A DNA stretch of 64,000 nt from the NCBI GenBank assembly GCA_021186555.1, contig JAJKFL010000014.1, forward strand, positions 27,916,033 through 27,980,032. The letters are read 5' to 3'. Within the stretch, counting starts at the first letter, position 1; each line of letters starts with the position of its first letter. Below, one piece after another: positions 1-11,294 of this stretch. The position numbers were made by a program, and so were the translations under genes. Source of the DNA: Reticulitermes speratus (lineage: Eukaryota; Arthropoda; Insecta; Blattodea; Rhinotermitidae). The notes under the pieces are model-generated. The model worked only from the letters and a program-made list of their open reading frames with translations, was not told the DNA's origin and searched no databases.

Positions 1-1045
1 TTAAGAATGGTTTGAAACAAGGAGATGCTTTATCACCATTGCTTTTCAACTTTGCTTTGGAATATGCCATTAGGAGGGTTCAGGCAAACCAGGAGGGCTT
101 GAAATTAAATGGTACACATCAGCTTGTAGTTTATGCTGATGATGTTCATATATTGGGCGGAAGCGTACATGCTATAAAGAAAAACACACAGTCTCTAGTA
201 AGGAGATTGGTCTAGAAGTAAATGCTGAGGAAACTAAGTGCATGGTCATGTCTCGCAATCAGAATGCAGGACAAAATCACAACATAAAGATAGGTAATAA
301 ATCCTTTGAAAGGGTGGAACAGTTCAAATATTTGGGAACAACCCTAACGATTCAAAATTCCATTCAGCAAGAAATTGAGAGCAGTTTGAAATTGGGGAAT
401 GCTTGTTATCATTTGGTGCAGGATCTTCTGTCTTCCAGTTTGCTATCCAAAATTACAAAGATTAAGATATGCAGAACTATAATTTTGCCTGTTGTTTTGT
501 ATGGGTGTGAAACTTGGTCTCTCACACTGAGGGAGGAACATAGGCTGAGGATGTTCTAGAATTGGGTGCTGAGGAGGATATTTGGGACTAAGAGGGACGA
601 GGTAATAGGGGAGTGGAGAAGACTACATAAAGAGGAACTTAATGATCTGTACTCATCACCAAATATTATTTGGGTGATAAAATCAAGAAGAATGAGGTGG
701 GCGGGGCATGTAGCACATATGGGTGAGGGGAGAGGTGCATACAGGATTTTGGTGGGGAAACCTGAGGGAAGGAGACCACTTGAAAGACCCAGGCATAGAT
801 GGGAGGTTGTTATTAAAATGGATCTTGAAGAAGTGGGATGGGATGGCGTGGCATGGCCTGCATTGATATGGCTGAGGACAGGGACAGGTGGCGGGCTGTT
901 GTGAATACAGTAATAAACCTTCGGGTTCCATAAAATGCGGGGAATTTCTTGACTAGTTGACGACCTGTTAGCTTCTCAAGAAGGACTCTGTTCCATTCGG
1001 TTAGTTATGGTTACAGGCTTTGTTCTCTGTGAGGTGGGGACTGAA
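1..1045 (+). mobile_element. Non-LTR retrotransposon (LINE-1fam), 3' half of ORF2 plus 3' UTR, truncated by the window edge
   Basis: The element carries the last part of a LINE reverse-transcriptase ORF and a 3' UTR of about 110 bases. The first stretch after the stop (about 934-965) is the same sequence that recurs as orphan tails at 22.74-22.87 (minus), 29.4 (minus), 38.0 (plus) and 50.5 kb (minus), which fixes the 3' end and shows a multi-copy family. The 3' border is put near 1045, where similarity to the other tails fades; no clear poly-A or microsatellite tail is visible. The 5' side continues outside the window. Confidence 0.9.
3..933 (+). pseudogene. LINE reverse transcriptase (ORF2) C-terminal half, broken by two frameshifts and a stop
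   Basis: ORF2 of a non-LTR retrotransposon copies its own RNA at a nicked target. Seen: the KQGDALSPLLFNFALEYAIR motif (fingers/palm) at the start, the catalytic YADDV box at about 132-146, then KYLGTTL, LYGCETW (about 500-520), RRIFG, and the GRPRxRW-type region near 790-815. The first segment (12-215) and the next (242 onward) differ by one frame, with the shift near 195-210. An in-frame TAG at 557-559 sits where the family would normally have a Glu codon (FxNWVLR context), so a single G-to-T change explains it. A second frameshift near 855-870 moves the end out of frame: the true C-terminus ([11 protein letters not shown]... NLRVP) reads to the TAA at 931-933. Catalytic Asp pair present, but the copy is inactive. 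The endonuclease half is outside the window. Confidence 0.9.
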
Positions 1046-2565
1046 GTTCTCTTTTTAATACAGATATTACCAATCCTCAAATGGTTAAGAAAGAATATTA
1101 GTATCTCTTTACAGCATGAAATTCATCTACATAATATTTAATTCATACCCCACTGAAAACACTACATCTTCATTCCAAAGACAAACAAGTTGATGCTGTG
1201 TAGGAAAATTACCCCAATGTAATATGATCCATCCTGTTGTGCGCACAGAATAAAACAAATTGCAGCTGTTTACTGTGATAGTCATATGAAACAAATGACA
1301 CATTATATGGGCAAAGTGCATAGCCTTTTAATGTTGAACCAAGTAGTGCATATAGCAACCACTGTTCTTTAAAGGGTCACACACTGTGTGTTTTAGGAAG
1401 TCTGTGTACTCAGCAGTGAGAATAGTGCTTCTGTAATTGCTGTTATGGAAGTGGTACAAAACTGATACAAAAAATGACTGTGGTGACAAATATACAGGTT
1501 TTGTAACACAGTAGAATTCCTTAAATCTGGCACCAACAGGACTGGACAGATGCCAAATTATCAAATATTGTGGATTATCAGAGTACCTACATTGACCCAA
1601 GTTCTTACAGGTAATTTTTTGTTACTGTTCCTGTATTTGGGCTGCACAATTAAGCATAAGAGTATTTCATTTGGATATCTCGTTCACCTGTTGGTTCAGC
1701 AGCATAAGCCACTTTCAAGCCTCTTAATTATTTTACGTTTCTGAGGAATAGTTAATGTTACACGCTATCTCGTGCCAGCAGTACCTTGTTTACTCATCTT
1801 GGGATATTTGAAAGCCATTACAATAGCTCGGTGGGTTCAATAAAATCCATAAAACACAAAATAAAGGAGTCACTATTCGTACAGCATGTTACTGACACCG
1901 AAATTGCAGACTTGGGAATATTTTCCTCAACTGCCAAAGAATCAGAATTTATAGAGTATTGGCTTCCAGACTAAAGGAATCCTACTGTAGTCCATTACTA
2001 AAACAACATATTAGACTTCTGACAGAGAAAGGACAATTGGAATAGTTTATTATAATATTTGTGGTTGCAAAGAAAACTTAATACTCTGGAAAAGGATGTA
2101 CAATAATGTAGCTGAAAAATATACCATATTCCCTTGTCAACTTTTTAACTAAATATGCCTTACATGAAGGATGTTCTATACCTCATCAGTTTTATAAAGA
2201 TTACAGAGTAATTAAACAAATCAGTTAAATAAAAAATACTGTTTATGCTGTTTAGTGGTACATTTATTGTAACAGTGGAAGTTTATCCTATTGTAATAGT
2301 AACAATCTTAGATTTAACCAAATGATAAGCAAATGATTCAATAAACACAATAATATCTAAGCTTTAGACAGCACAGTGCTTGAAACATCAGGCAGATTGC
2401 AGACATCAACAGAAAAACACTCTTGCTGCCCACATGTCTTCCAGTGGTGTCAATAATTTAGTTCTTCTGTCACTGACACTTGCTGCTGATGTTAGCTAGA
2501 AGACTGGACAACACCTGTACTTCTGTGAGATTAAAGGTTCTCACAGTGGTGACTACGATGGTGCT
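1046..2565. other. AT-rich unannotated stretch, CpG-poor
   Basis: No gene, RNA or repeat recognised. Only short open frames (64-90 codons) with no known motif. Part of the CpG-depleted block described under findings. Confidence 0.5.
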
Positions 2566-2569
2566 GTCT

Positions 2570-2680
2570 TCTTGGATGTGACTTCATGTAAACTCTTCTG
2601 TCCTGAAGATGGGGGTAGCAGGTTCCTCCACACCATTGATACTTATATACCAAACTATATGGTCTCACATACCAAAAGGC
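2570..2680. repeat. FB1 hairpin element, copy 1 (internally deleted)
   Basis: Starts with the FB1 terminal motif TTGGATGTGACTTCATGTA, then jumps to the second arm: CTGTCCTGAAGATGGGGG, GGTTCCTCC, and an inverted end with CCAAACTATATGGTCTCACA. Compared with the fuller copies most of the left arm is missing. Confidence 0.7.
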
Positions 2681-3635
2681 TCATCAGTAGTTGTGCTTGT
2701 TATATATCAGTATATTTTTGGGCAAAATGTTAAATCAGGACCTACAAGTACATCTGTGACATCATGTTTGTAAGTTAGGCAGAAATTGTAAATTTGAAAT
2801 GATTGTAATTGTCTTATAACTAGTGACAAGCCTGAGCAAAGAGCTTCAGTGCATTAAAACTGCATTTGAATTTGAAGTTTTGAAGGGTAGGGTAAAAATT
2901 TTAAAATGAGTTGAATGTTGGTATATTTTATATGAACTTTTAAATTTTCGCATATTGTTGGTTGTGTATGGTATATTGAATGATGATGTTCATAACTCAG
3001 ACTTTATAGTATTGCATAGTAGGATGACTGATGACTGGTGAATTATAAAAGATTTGGACAGAGGTAGTCATGGTCTAGTCAAGGTGCTAACCTGAAGGGA
3101 CTGAGAGAAACCATGAAAATACCTCAGTCAAGATGGATGGTCACCTGGCCTAAACTGCTACCAATTTCTTTAGATGTATTAGAAAAGTACTGCCCATTTT
3201 ATAACATGATTGGCATTCTGATGGTGGGTGCTCCATTTAGTGTCTTTGTAATTACAGTGTTGTGTAAAGTGTTTAATATGTCAAAAGTCAAACCACCCTA
3301 AAAAATTATAATGAAGATAAAATGTCAGTTACTGATGCAGCCACTTTATGAAATAATTTTATAATATTTAACCCGATATCAGTGGACCTTCATATAGCAT
3401 CATAGCTGTATCTTTCATTTCAAGAAAACTGCATTATATGAAAATGAATCTGATATTCTTACTTGTGTGAGGTGTATTCTGTAAATAACCCAATGGCCTC
3501 GAGGCTGTAACTGACAAAGAAAGTGTTACTCAGTTCTAAAAAAACACATTGAAGTTTCAGAATTCTGTAACCATAAGCTTTGTTGAACAAGATTTGTATA
3601 AATTTAGAGAGAGAAAAAAAAAAGATATATGAGGT
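2681..3635. other. AT-rich unannotated stretch, CpG-poor
   Basis: No recognisable gene or repeat. A 62-codon frame at 3113-3301 has no known motif. Confidence 0.5.
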
Positions 3636-3637
3636 TC

Positions 3638-3800
3638 TCATAGTAATGACGCCCTTTAGTCAGGTAGAAATTTACCATTGTTTCAGAGAAACTGACTGCT
3701 TCAATTTTTACAAAGGAAGAGACCCTAAAGGTGAAGGCAGTTGCTTCTTCCAAAACATTGGTAAATTTCTGCCAGACTACACAGTGTCACATCTCAGAAG
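3638..3800. repeat. FB1 hairpin element, copy 2 (both arms)
   Basis: The left arm (TAATGACGCCCTTTAGTC, GGTAGAAATTTACCATTG, TTTCAGAGAAACTG) is the reverse complement, with scattered mismatches, of the right arm ending GCCAGACTACACAGTGTCAC and CTCAGAAG. Together they form a hairpin of about 160 bases with a short loop near 3,715. No coding capacity. Confidence 0.85.
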
Positions 3801-3867
3801 ATGTTATTTGTCATGGTGTAACATGTTCTTTTTGGTGTTTTTAAACACAGAACTATTGCCCAATTGT

Positions 3868-3884
3868 GGGGGGGGGGGGGGGGG
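3868..3884 (+). repeat. Homopolymer G tract (17 bases)
   Basis: Uninterrupted run of 17 G followed by a purine-rich stretch. It creates a false poly-Gly end on the open frame at 3580-3903. Confidence 0.95.
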
Positions 3885-3977
3885 AGGAAGAAGGGAGGGA
3901 TAGAAGGAAAAATAATATGCATTGCAGGTGTATGCCAGCTCTAGGTAAGAATAATTAAGGCTTATGAAGGGAGGGGT

Positions 3978-4222
3978 CAAAGTATACCTTCACTCATTCT
4001 TAACCTCAGCATTAGATGGAGGTGAGTGGTTAGCTTCATCCTCCATCTGCTTTACTCTTGAGGAATGAGTCCATGATACTCATTGAATAGGAGGCTGGGT
4101 GGGCCCCAGAGTTAGTCTGGCTGCTTTGAAGAAGAGAAAATCTGTCTCCTCTTCTGGGAATCGAACTATGGTTCCTCTGTCATCTAGACTGTAGCCCAGT
4201 GACTACAATGCCAAGAACCAAT
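3978..4222 (-). mobile_element. SINE-A, copy 1 (tRNA-derived SINE, reverse orientation)
   Basis: Read on the minus strand, a tRNA-like head lies at the right. A pol III B box (complement of GGGAATCGAACTA, 4155-4167) is followed by a body with the family landmarks complementary to GAAGAGAAAATC, GGAGGCTGGGTGGGC and AACCTCAGCATTAGATGGAGG. The same body occurs at 22.0, 24.7, 31.5 and 43.5 kb (minus) and at 10.5 and 49.8 kb (plus). Confidence 0.8.
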
Positions 4223-4239
4223 GCAAAAATGTGGTCACA

Positions 4240-6505
4240 CTAGATTACAGAAACTAGTAAAACAACTGAATACAAACTAAGATTCCTAACATTAATACAT
4301 AACTCTACATTTACAGAAAGTGACTGGTAATACAGTACAAACACATGTTTAATTTCAAACAGTTTTTATGTCTATATCAGGTAATAGATTAAAATTCGCT
4401 GCAGTGTATTGAATGCAAGTATTCATGATTCACCTGCAAACCATCAAAGTGAATATTACTATGAGAATTACCTGCTGAAAGTAAAGTCATGAAAATAATG
4501 CTTTTTATTAAATATTTGTTAGACATTTTAAATTCAGTGTCATGTTAATATGTTTGTTGACTTTGTGCAGGGCTCTAAGTCTAAACACTTGCCTTTAAAG
4601 TCATCTTTGTCACAAGGAGAGTTACATTCTCATTTTCCAAATTAAATTATGTTTCAAATGTTTTGAACACTGTGTCTGAACTCTTCTTGCTGTGAACAGT
4701 GCTCAGGAATTCTAGTAGTATTTGTCACATATTGAGTCATAGTCATTTTTTGTTTTGGATGTCATATTACTTCACAATCAAATGGGTTTGTATCCTGTTT
4801 TTCATTTCCAGGAGCAGGAGGAAGATTAAACCTTACAAACAAAACTAGAAACATAAAGACATTCTGTATATGTATTTTCCTTAAAACTGAAGATTGTAAA
4901 GGGGGCTCATCATATATCTGAGTAAATATTGTATTTGATTCATGAATGAAATGTCAGCATGCCATCACAAAACATAGTTGTTTAACACATTAGACATACT
5001 GAGATATACTTTATTACTTTTTCGTGAGACAAAGTGATTTAGATGATAGTACGGAAAATGGAAGGAAAGCTTCTGATAATAATATATATTGGTTACTCTT
5101 TCCACATCAGTGTTGCAGTTTTGAATCATCTGTGACATGCCCATTGAGGTCATAATTATGGTCTTTCACTTTACCTTCATTTTTAGTAATAATCTTTTAG
5201 TGACATGTATGTTGGTGATACTTGAACTGAAACAAATTATATATATGTGTGAACAAAACAGTGTACTTTTATGTAGTATAGATAAGTGTATTTTCCTCCC
5301 TAGAATACCACTGTACAAGGGTGCTGTGATAACCTTTTTTGAGTTAATGCTCACAATAAAGTGCATTATCTTGTGTGGCTGTTTTTATTACATATTTTGT
5401 TTCTGATTTTCTGTTCTGTTGATTGCTATAAATATTTTTGATTAGTGAATGAGTATATGTTTTTGCAGATATAATGTTTTGAAGTATGTAAATGTGGACT
5501 TCAGAAACAGTAGGTTTTATTGAAAATATATCATACCCACTTCCTTGTACTTTCTAAATAAAATGTTCAAATGAAGAGCCATTAGATATTCCTCAGTCGA
5601 CACTACCCCTTCTAATATCTTCCTCTGATGACAATATTTAGTTTCAGTTTTGTGGTGTTACAAAGTACATTTGTTATACAAATAAATGAGTTTGGTGTAA
5701 ATTGTAAATTAACAGCATTTACTCTCAGTATGTCACTTTAAATCGATAAAATCACATAAAGATGCATGTACCCCTGCACTGTATATTAAACATGAAAACA
5801 GCATAAATGCATTTCAGCAGTTAACCATGTGTTGCTATAAAGACTGTGAATTACCCGCACTTTGTTATTTCTTGTAGAGAATTAAAACTTGAGAAGGCTA
5901 TCACTTCCAAGAATGGAAGTCAGCCACAACTAAATAATAAAGACAGCATCACATTCCACAATAGCTAGACAAGAATGCCAAGATTGTGCTTTTCAGTTTT
6001 TCTGATTAAAAATTTGTGTACTCCTACTGCACGTGTCGTAAGCAGGTGATGAACAGTCTCTGAGTAGGTTTGTGCAAAAGTACTGTTATTGTGCTGCCAG
6101 GATCTTTTCCAAAGGGGAGGGGAGAAGCAGAAAATTTTCTTGAATTGTTATGTTTAAGCCCTTTGCAAATATATTTACAGATAACCCTAGGGTTGCAAGT
6201 ATGTATATTGAAATAAAAATAATTATTTACAAGATTAATATTTGGCATATTTCATGTTGTTTTTTCAGTGGCTCCAATTTTGATTTTCCTTTTTCCAAAA
6301 CTCCTGGATGGGCGAGGTACTTGGCTTTCCCACCACCCCCTCCTACACCTGTCCTGCTAGCAGTCAGCTGTACTGCTCAGTACTTGTATTTGTGAGGTAC
6401 AAGTCTAAATTCGTGGCTGGGTTACCAGCCATTTGGGCTCATTTTCTTTTTTTCCCAGTAGCTGGGGGTAAATATACATTTGTAGATTTTTAAACTGTAT
6501 TCATA
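4240..6505. other. Long AT-rich stretch, nearly free of CpG
   Basis: No gene found. From about 4,398 to 5,022 there is not one CpG. Poly-A-signal-like AATAAA hexamers occur (for example near 5,557), and the plus strand is T-rich, so a long 3' UTR or intron of a plus-strand gene is possible but unproven. Confidence 0.5.
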
Positions 6506-6507
6506 TA

Positions 6508-6682
6508 CAGTAGAACCCGGATAAGAAGTCCCCGTAGAAGATGTTTTCCCCTGTAAGAAGTCTGATTTTTAAAGTCCCGAAATCCTATTGCTTTTAATAA
6601 GCTTCCCTCTTAATAAGTCTTCCCGCTGAAGAAGTCCCTAATCCTCTGGTCCCTTGAAAGACTTCTTAACAGGGTTCTACTG
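6508..6682. mobile_element. pogo/Tigger-type MITE (175 bp) with TA duplication
   Basis: Ends are inverted: CAGTAGAACCC at 6508 and GGGTTCTACTG at 6672-6682, each flanked by TA (6506-6507 and 6683-6684), as expected for Tc1/mariner-superfamily insertions. The interior contains repeated AAGAAGTC/AATAAGTC-like words and no ORF. The CAGTAGAACC start is typical of pogo/Tigger-like elements; this is a non-autonomous derivative. Confidence 0.85.
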
Positions 6683-6699
6683 TATTTGTCATCTGGGTT

Positions 6700-8505
6700 C
6701 ATAACTTCGATTTGTTACATTTCAGTATATAAAAAAAATGTGGTCCTGATATTTAATGTATTTTGAAGTACTGAACAGTTAAAAAATAACACTTTTCACA
6801 GACATGAACTTTTATTTCTTGCTTTGCAGGTTAGTCAGCTGTAGCTGAAGGTCTACTGGGGTTGCTTCAAGTTTTAAGGCAGAAAAAATCCAACAAATGA
6901 ATTTCATTGTCTCTTTTCTTGAAACCGTGAAATCACTATAGTATTCTTCACTTAGGATGCTAAGGATCTGACAGAAGTTACCAGCAGCACTTTAACCAAG
7001 TGTATTGACTTCTCGAGCAAAGATGTAAATTCCTCTTTTCTTAACATGTTTTGAAATGAAAGCAAGTTTTCAGGCTGGTCTACCGGGAAGTGACGAAGTT
7101 TATACTGGTAGGTAGTTGTAGCAGCATGTACTGTTTATGTTTAGTGACGTACGAGCTCCTCTTTCCTCTAGGGCAGTCAAATTTAACCTATTTATGTGTT
7201 CGCATAATGCTCAGAGGAAATTTCGGATCAGTTTTCCATTCTAATTGTGTGTTATTTATAATGCTGTTAAGTAACTTGGGCTATATAGTGCCAACTTTTA
7301 GGACCATTAATTAGGAGGGCTCTGGAAGGAAACGGTCGTGGCTTGAGGTACAGTCCCTGCATTTGGTTGAAGGGACAGGAAAAACCACGCAAAGGCTCAG
7401 AGTACCTGATTACCTGGCAGATATTCCAACCATGTATATCTCAAATACAAGTCGCATTACACCCAGGCGTTGGGTTTTTCACGTCTCATGTGCCCTCATG
7501 ACATACGTTGTGACGTCACAGAACTGGACATTGACTCTTAAATGTTAGCCGTAGCCTCCTGCAACAGTTGAAACTGATCACATTTTGCAACCTTGTTCTC
7601 AGTATTTCGTACCACTGTTCGCACCTTTTCGTACTATTCATACAAAATTAAATAAAACGTGATCATGATCTGTATTTTTTTTTGTTTAACTAAATATGTG
7701 AGAGCACCCTTGAGGTAAAACAATGAACTACTGAAGCCTGCTGCGATTGAAATATCGATAATCGATTTATAATTCAATATAAAGTATATCTCGTATTGCT
7801 GATATTTACAGGAAGTCGGCATGATTTGATTCTCTTTGCTGTTTGAGCTAAAATGGTTGATACACCATTAGTGCAATCTGAACCTATCTATTCATACTTG
7901 TTCCTTTCACTCTTCTGTGCATGTGGTTTTGCTTGACACTGACAGCCTTGCTGAACGAAAGGTAATCTAAACAGTATAAATGTTAACCGTGCTTGTGATG
8001 AAATTTGTTTGTGATTGGTGAATGAAGGCGAACTACATCTCTGCTTGCAAAGGATAATCTTATTGAGGTATGAATTCTACGTAGAATGTGGCTAAATATG
8101 GTTGATATTTGCATGTACTTTGAGATGTTCATGCGCGACAGATGTTGCCTGCAGCGGTATGCCAATGGGAGCCATTGTGAGAGTTGCTGTATTCGTTTCA
8201 TATTTAGTTTGTCCGTTCTTATTGGGGCAACGGGCGAACTCAGCGGCGAAAAACTACTACGTATGAACAGCGGTTATTTTAAGATAACGAATTGTACATA
8301 CACACCGAATTTAGAAATAATTTAGAAATTGTTATGAGTGGTCGCCATGTTCTAAAGATAGGGTATATATGAATTATAACTAATAAATATTTTGTCTTTC
8401 TTCGAGCACCTCAGTAGGCTGCTTCCAGAATTGATTAGAATTTGGTATATATATGTATATATATACAACGTTCTCCACACTCAGCGTAGTAAGAAACTCG
8501 TATCT
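6700..8505. other. Unannotated stretch spanning the CpG-content boundary
   Basis: No gene or repeat recognised. CpG is rare up to about 7,010 and common after about 7,080 (14 CpG in 7,981-8,280). Confidence 0.5.
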
Positions 8506-8507
8506 AA

Positions 8508-8510
<3 letters not shown>

Positions 8511-8557
<47 letters not shown>
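8511..8557. repeat. (TA)n microsatellite
   Basis: About 23 uninterrupted TA units directly before an FB1 copy. It makes false Tyr/Ile open frames on both strands. Confidence 0.97.
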
Positions 8558-8559
<2 letters not shown>

Positions 8560-8562
8560 TTG

Positions 8563-8816
8563 TTTCCTTGGATGTGACGTCATGTAGTCTGACAGCTAGT
8601 TACTAGCGTTTCGAAGGAAACTGCTGCCTCCATCTTCAGGGTGGGATAAATTATTATGGGATTTGAAGTAGTGTATACTCTTATCTAGTTACTAAGATTT
8701 CGGAGCCTCTTGCCTTCAACTTCAAGGTATAACGTTTGCCTTGAAGATGAACAGAAGGTTCCTCGGAAAGGTTGGTAATAAGCTACCTGAATGAACTAAT
8801 GTCACATTCCTGAAGA
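8563..8816. repeat. FB1 hairpin element, copy 3 (longest, about 254 bp)
   Basis: Left end CCTTGGATGTGACGTCATG, then GTAGTCTGACAGCTAGTTAC, GCGTTTCGAAGGAAACTGC and CCTCCATCTTCAGGG. The right half has GAAGGTTCCTCGGAAAGG, TTGGTAATAAGCTACC and ends ATGTCACATTCCTGAAG, the inverted counterpart. The middle (8,645-8,750) contains an extra degenerate half-arm (ATCTAGTTACTAAGATTTCGG). Confidence 0.85.
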
Positions 8817-9890
8817 CAGGCTTTTATTTCTGTATGTTTTAAAGAAAGATTTTTCATAGCCTGTTGGTCACAGTCATTTTAAAATTTAGTCCGTGCAGTG
8901 AGTCTATGTAGCGACTCTGCGATATTTAGCACTGTCATGGCTATAATTATTTTTCCGTCTTTTCGTCACAATGATCGCCTCTTCTGCCTCAGGTTTTGCT
9001 AATCCCGACAATCCCCCGCCTTCTTCCTGTGCTCTTTCTTATTTATTTCTCTCCTTTAACGACAGACGGTGACAAAAACATAAAAATAATGGCCCTGAAA
9101 AGTTGCTCATCATTTATCAAGAGTTCTAATGTCTGCTGTAGCTTTCCATTATTAAGCAAACCTTCATCCAGATATGTAAATCGCCATACCGCGAGCCAGT
9201 TTTTATGAAACGCAATTTTGAATAATCAAATGACTAGAAATTACCAACTTTTTAAGGTTCGACTTGCACTTTATGGCGGAGTCTCTTAGACCCCCGTAAT
9301 AATTAACTAATTAATCATTTATATTTTTATTACAGCACCAAAAGGCTATTATAAAGGACGCTACATTAGGTGTAGTCTGTTGCAAATCAGGAATGTTGTG
9401 ATTATAAGTTACTGAATTAGAGTAAAGTTTAAGTCAAGTTTTAGAAATTTTAACTTCGTTTGTTTTCAGGTACTTTACATTTCTGTTTCGCGATGCTCGG
9501 CACAAGACGTCAGATATCGTAGAAGGCTGACAGGCCACTCCCCTTTGGCTTATTTTTACTGCAGTTGACGCTTTTCTTTAAAAAAGAGGGTTTGGTAATT
9601 AAGTTATGACAATATAAGGATTACTTCTTGCCGCGGGACAATTCTGCTTCATTTTTAGTTTTCAATTCAGTTTAATCTGTGTTAAATTTTGAATAATCAC
9701 TCAAGCCGAAAAGATTTAAAACTCTCATTGCCTTCGTAGCTGATAATCCTGAGAGAGTATTAAACCTGAGTGATTTTCTTTGGTCTCCCAGACAATTCAC
9801 AAACACAACAATTACCCCTTTTGTGCCTCCCTATAAATATCTCCCCTTCCCTTCCCATTTCGACGATAAGCAATCCTAACTCTTTTTGTT
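8817..9890. other. Unannotated stretch
   Basis: Nothing recognised; a 70-codon frame at 8996-9208 has no motif. Confidence 0.5.
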
Positions 9891-9895
9891 GCATT

Positions 9896-10150
9896 GTACC
9901 AAACGGTTTGGTACAGCGGTGAAGTTCTAGACTTGTATTTGAAGATGTCTGGTCTGAATCCTGACTGGATCATTGACTATCCTGTCTGAGATGTTAGTGG
10001 TTCTCCCGAGTACCTCCTAAATTGCCAGGGTAGTACCACAATTACATCGTGACCGCTTCCTTCCATATCTGCTCAAAATGATCATTAACGAATCATCCTT
10101 CTATACTGCGTTATAATCTGATTTACTGAAGGTGTCGTAAAAGAAAGCAT
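9896..10150 (+). mobile_element. SINE-C, copy 1 (tRNA-derived SINE)
   Basis: tRNA-like head with TTTGGTACAGCGGTGAAG, a B box GGTCTGAATCC at 9951-9961, then a body including CATCGTGACCGCTTCCTTCC and a tail TATACTGCGTTATAATCTGA. The tail motif (TTCGACGCTGTATAATCTGA-like) recurs at 10.43, 30.50 and 54.24 kb. Confidence 0.65.
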
Positions 10151-10319
10151 AAAAATACGTCTTTAAGAGCCGTTTGTGCTACCAGGCCTCCAGAAATGTA
10201 AATCAGATGCATTACGAATTTAACAAACTGTAATCCAGCGGTAATACTTTTGACTTCTACCAGTATTTGGGCGGTTTCCAGTTGGAATGTCTACCGGAAC
10301 ACCGGCTATCTTTACTATA

Positions 10320-10500
10320 GCTCTTCGTGGTTTTCCGCAGTGCCTTAAAGTCTGCTGTGGGGATAGTACATTAGCCACGGCCGTTTCCTTCCACTCCCTT
10401 TATAGTGCATTATTCACTGATCTTTCTAACGTTCGATGCTATATAATCTGAGCCACTAAACGTGTCCTTAAACAAATTATAAATAATAAACACTCTATAC
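10320..10500 (+). mobile_element. SINE-C, copy 2 (head missing)
   Basis: Body CCACGGCCGTTTCCTTCCA and tail TTCGATGCTATATAATCTGA followed by GCCACTAAACGTGTCC match copy 1 just upstream. No tRNA-like head is visible, so it is 5' truncated. Confidence 0.6.
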
Positions 10501-10507
10501 TGACCCA

Positions 10508-10800
10508 TGGCGGCTAGGATGGCGTAGTTGGTATAGCGAATCCCTGCGGGCTGGACGATCCGGGGATCGAATCCCAGAGGCGGCGAGACTTTCCATGCCA
10601 GTCCAGACCGGCCCTGGAGCCCAACCAGCCTCCTGTACAATGGGCAATGAATCTTTCTTGGAGGTACATCGGGCGACGTTCGGTGCTGACCACCCACCTC
10701 TTTCTAATGCCGAGGTTGCGAATGGGTTGGAGCTACACCTCCGGCTCTCCCCTGTGTCTGCACAGGCATATCAGGGGGTGACCTTTACCTTTATCAACTC
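10508..10800 (+). mobile_element. SINE-A, copy 2 (most complete copy)
   Basis: A box TGGCGTAGTTGG at 10520-10531 and B box GGATCGAATCC at 10564-10574, at tRNA-like spacing. The body follows (GACCACCCACCTC, AATGCCGAGGTTGCGAATGG, GGAGCTACACCTCC) and it ends in short GACCTTTACCTTT repeats near 10,797. Open frames here are incidental. It appears transcribable by pol III in form, although flanking target duplications were not identified. Confidence 0.85.
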
Positions 10801-10844
10801 ATAGTCTGGCAGTATATGTTAGACCTATAAAAATACAGGCCTAT

Positions 10845-11132
10845 ATGGAAGACACGTTAAGGAAACTGAATCAAGAAAACTTTCAAACAAATTCATCAAT
10901 ACACAGTATTAATACAAGGAATAAACACCATCTTCATAGACCAATTGCCAACCTATCATGCTTTCAGAAAAGTACATTCTATTCTAGTATCAGGATCTTC
11001 AATAGCTTACCGTGTAATATCAAAAATCTTAAGAATGAAAAGGCACAATTTAAAGCAGCACTAAGAAGATGCTTAAATGCACACTCCTTTTACTCTGTAG
11101 ATGAATTTTTTATGAGTACTGTTAACCTATAA
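10845..11132 (+). pseudogene. LINE ORF2 C-terminal fragment (CR1/Jockey-like, clade unassigned)
   Basis: A 95-codon open frame. It contains the block HSINTRNKHHLHRP, then FQKSTFYSSIRIFNSLPCNI and a Lys/Phe-rich FKxALRRCLNAHSFYSVDEFF end. The pattern NTRxxxxLHxP ... FNSLPxxIK ... FKxALRxxL...FYSVxEF is typical of the region after the RT domain in several insect LINEs. The start codon shown is internal: the palm, thumb and endonuclease parts are absent, so this is a 5'-truncated insertion. The frame itself has no stop until 11,130, suggesting a fairly young insertion compared with other copies here. Exact clade cannot be set without the RT domain. Confidence 0.7.
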
Positions 11133-11259
11133 TACTGACGTCTAAGACTGCACATAGAATGTTTAAAGCATTTTGCAATGTACATTTTGTATGATTTTGT
11201 ATGTTATGACTTACTCCACATCCTCTTGTCTTGTGACAAAATTATGGATCCATGGAATG

Positions 11260-11263
<4 letters not shown>

Positions 11264-11290
<27 letters not shown>
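11264..11290 (+). repeat. (TGTA)n microsatellite
   Basis: Six to seven ATGT units at the LINE-3fam 3' end. Confidence 0.9.
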
Positions 11291-11291
<1 letters not shown>

Positions 11292-11294
11292 AAG

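Larger units (their letters stand above)
10830..11290 (+). mobile_element. LINE-3fam 3' end with (TGTA)n tail
   Basis: C-terminal ORF2 fragment (10845-11132), a 3' UTR of about 130 bases, and a terminal tetranucleotide run of ATGT units (about 11,264-11,290) acting as the 3' tail. The tail type is common in insect LINEs lacking poly-A. Confidence 0.7.

Noticed and set aside
5550..5570. Polyadenylation signal marking a gene end
   Set aside because: AATAAA is expected often in such AT-rich DNA; without transcript evidence it cannot be called.
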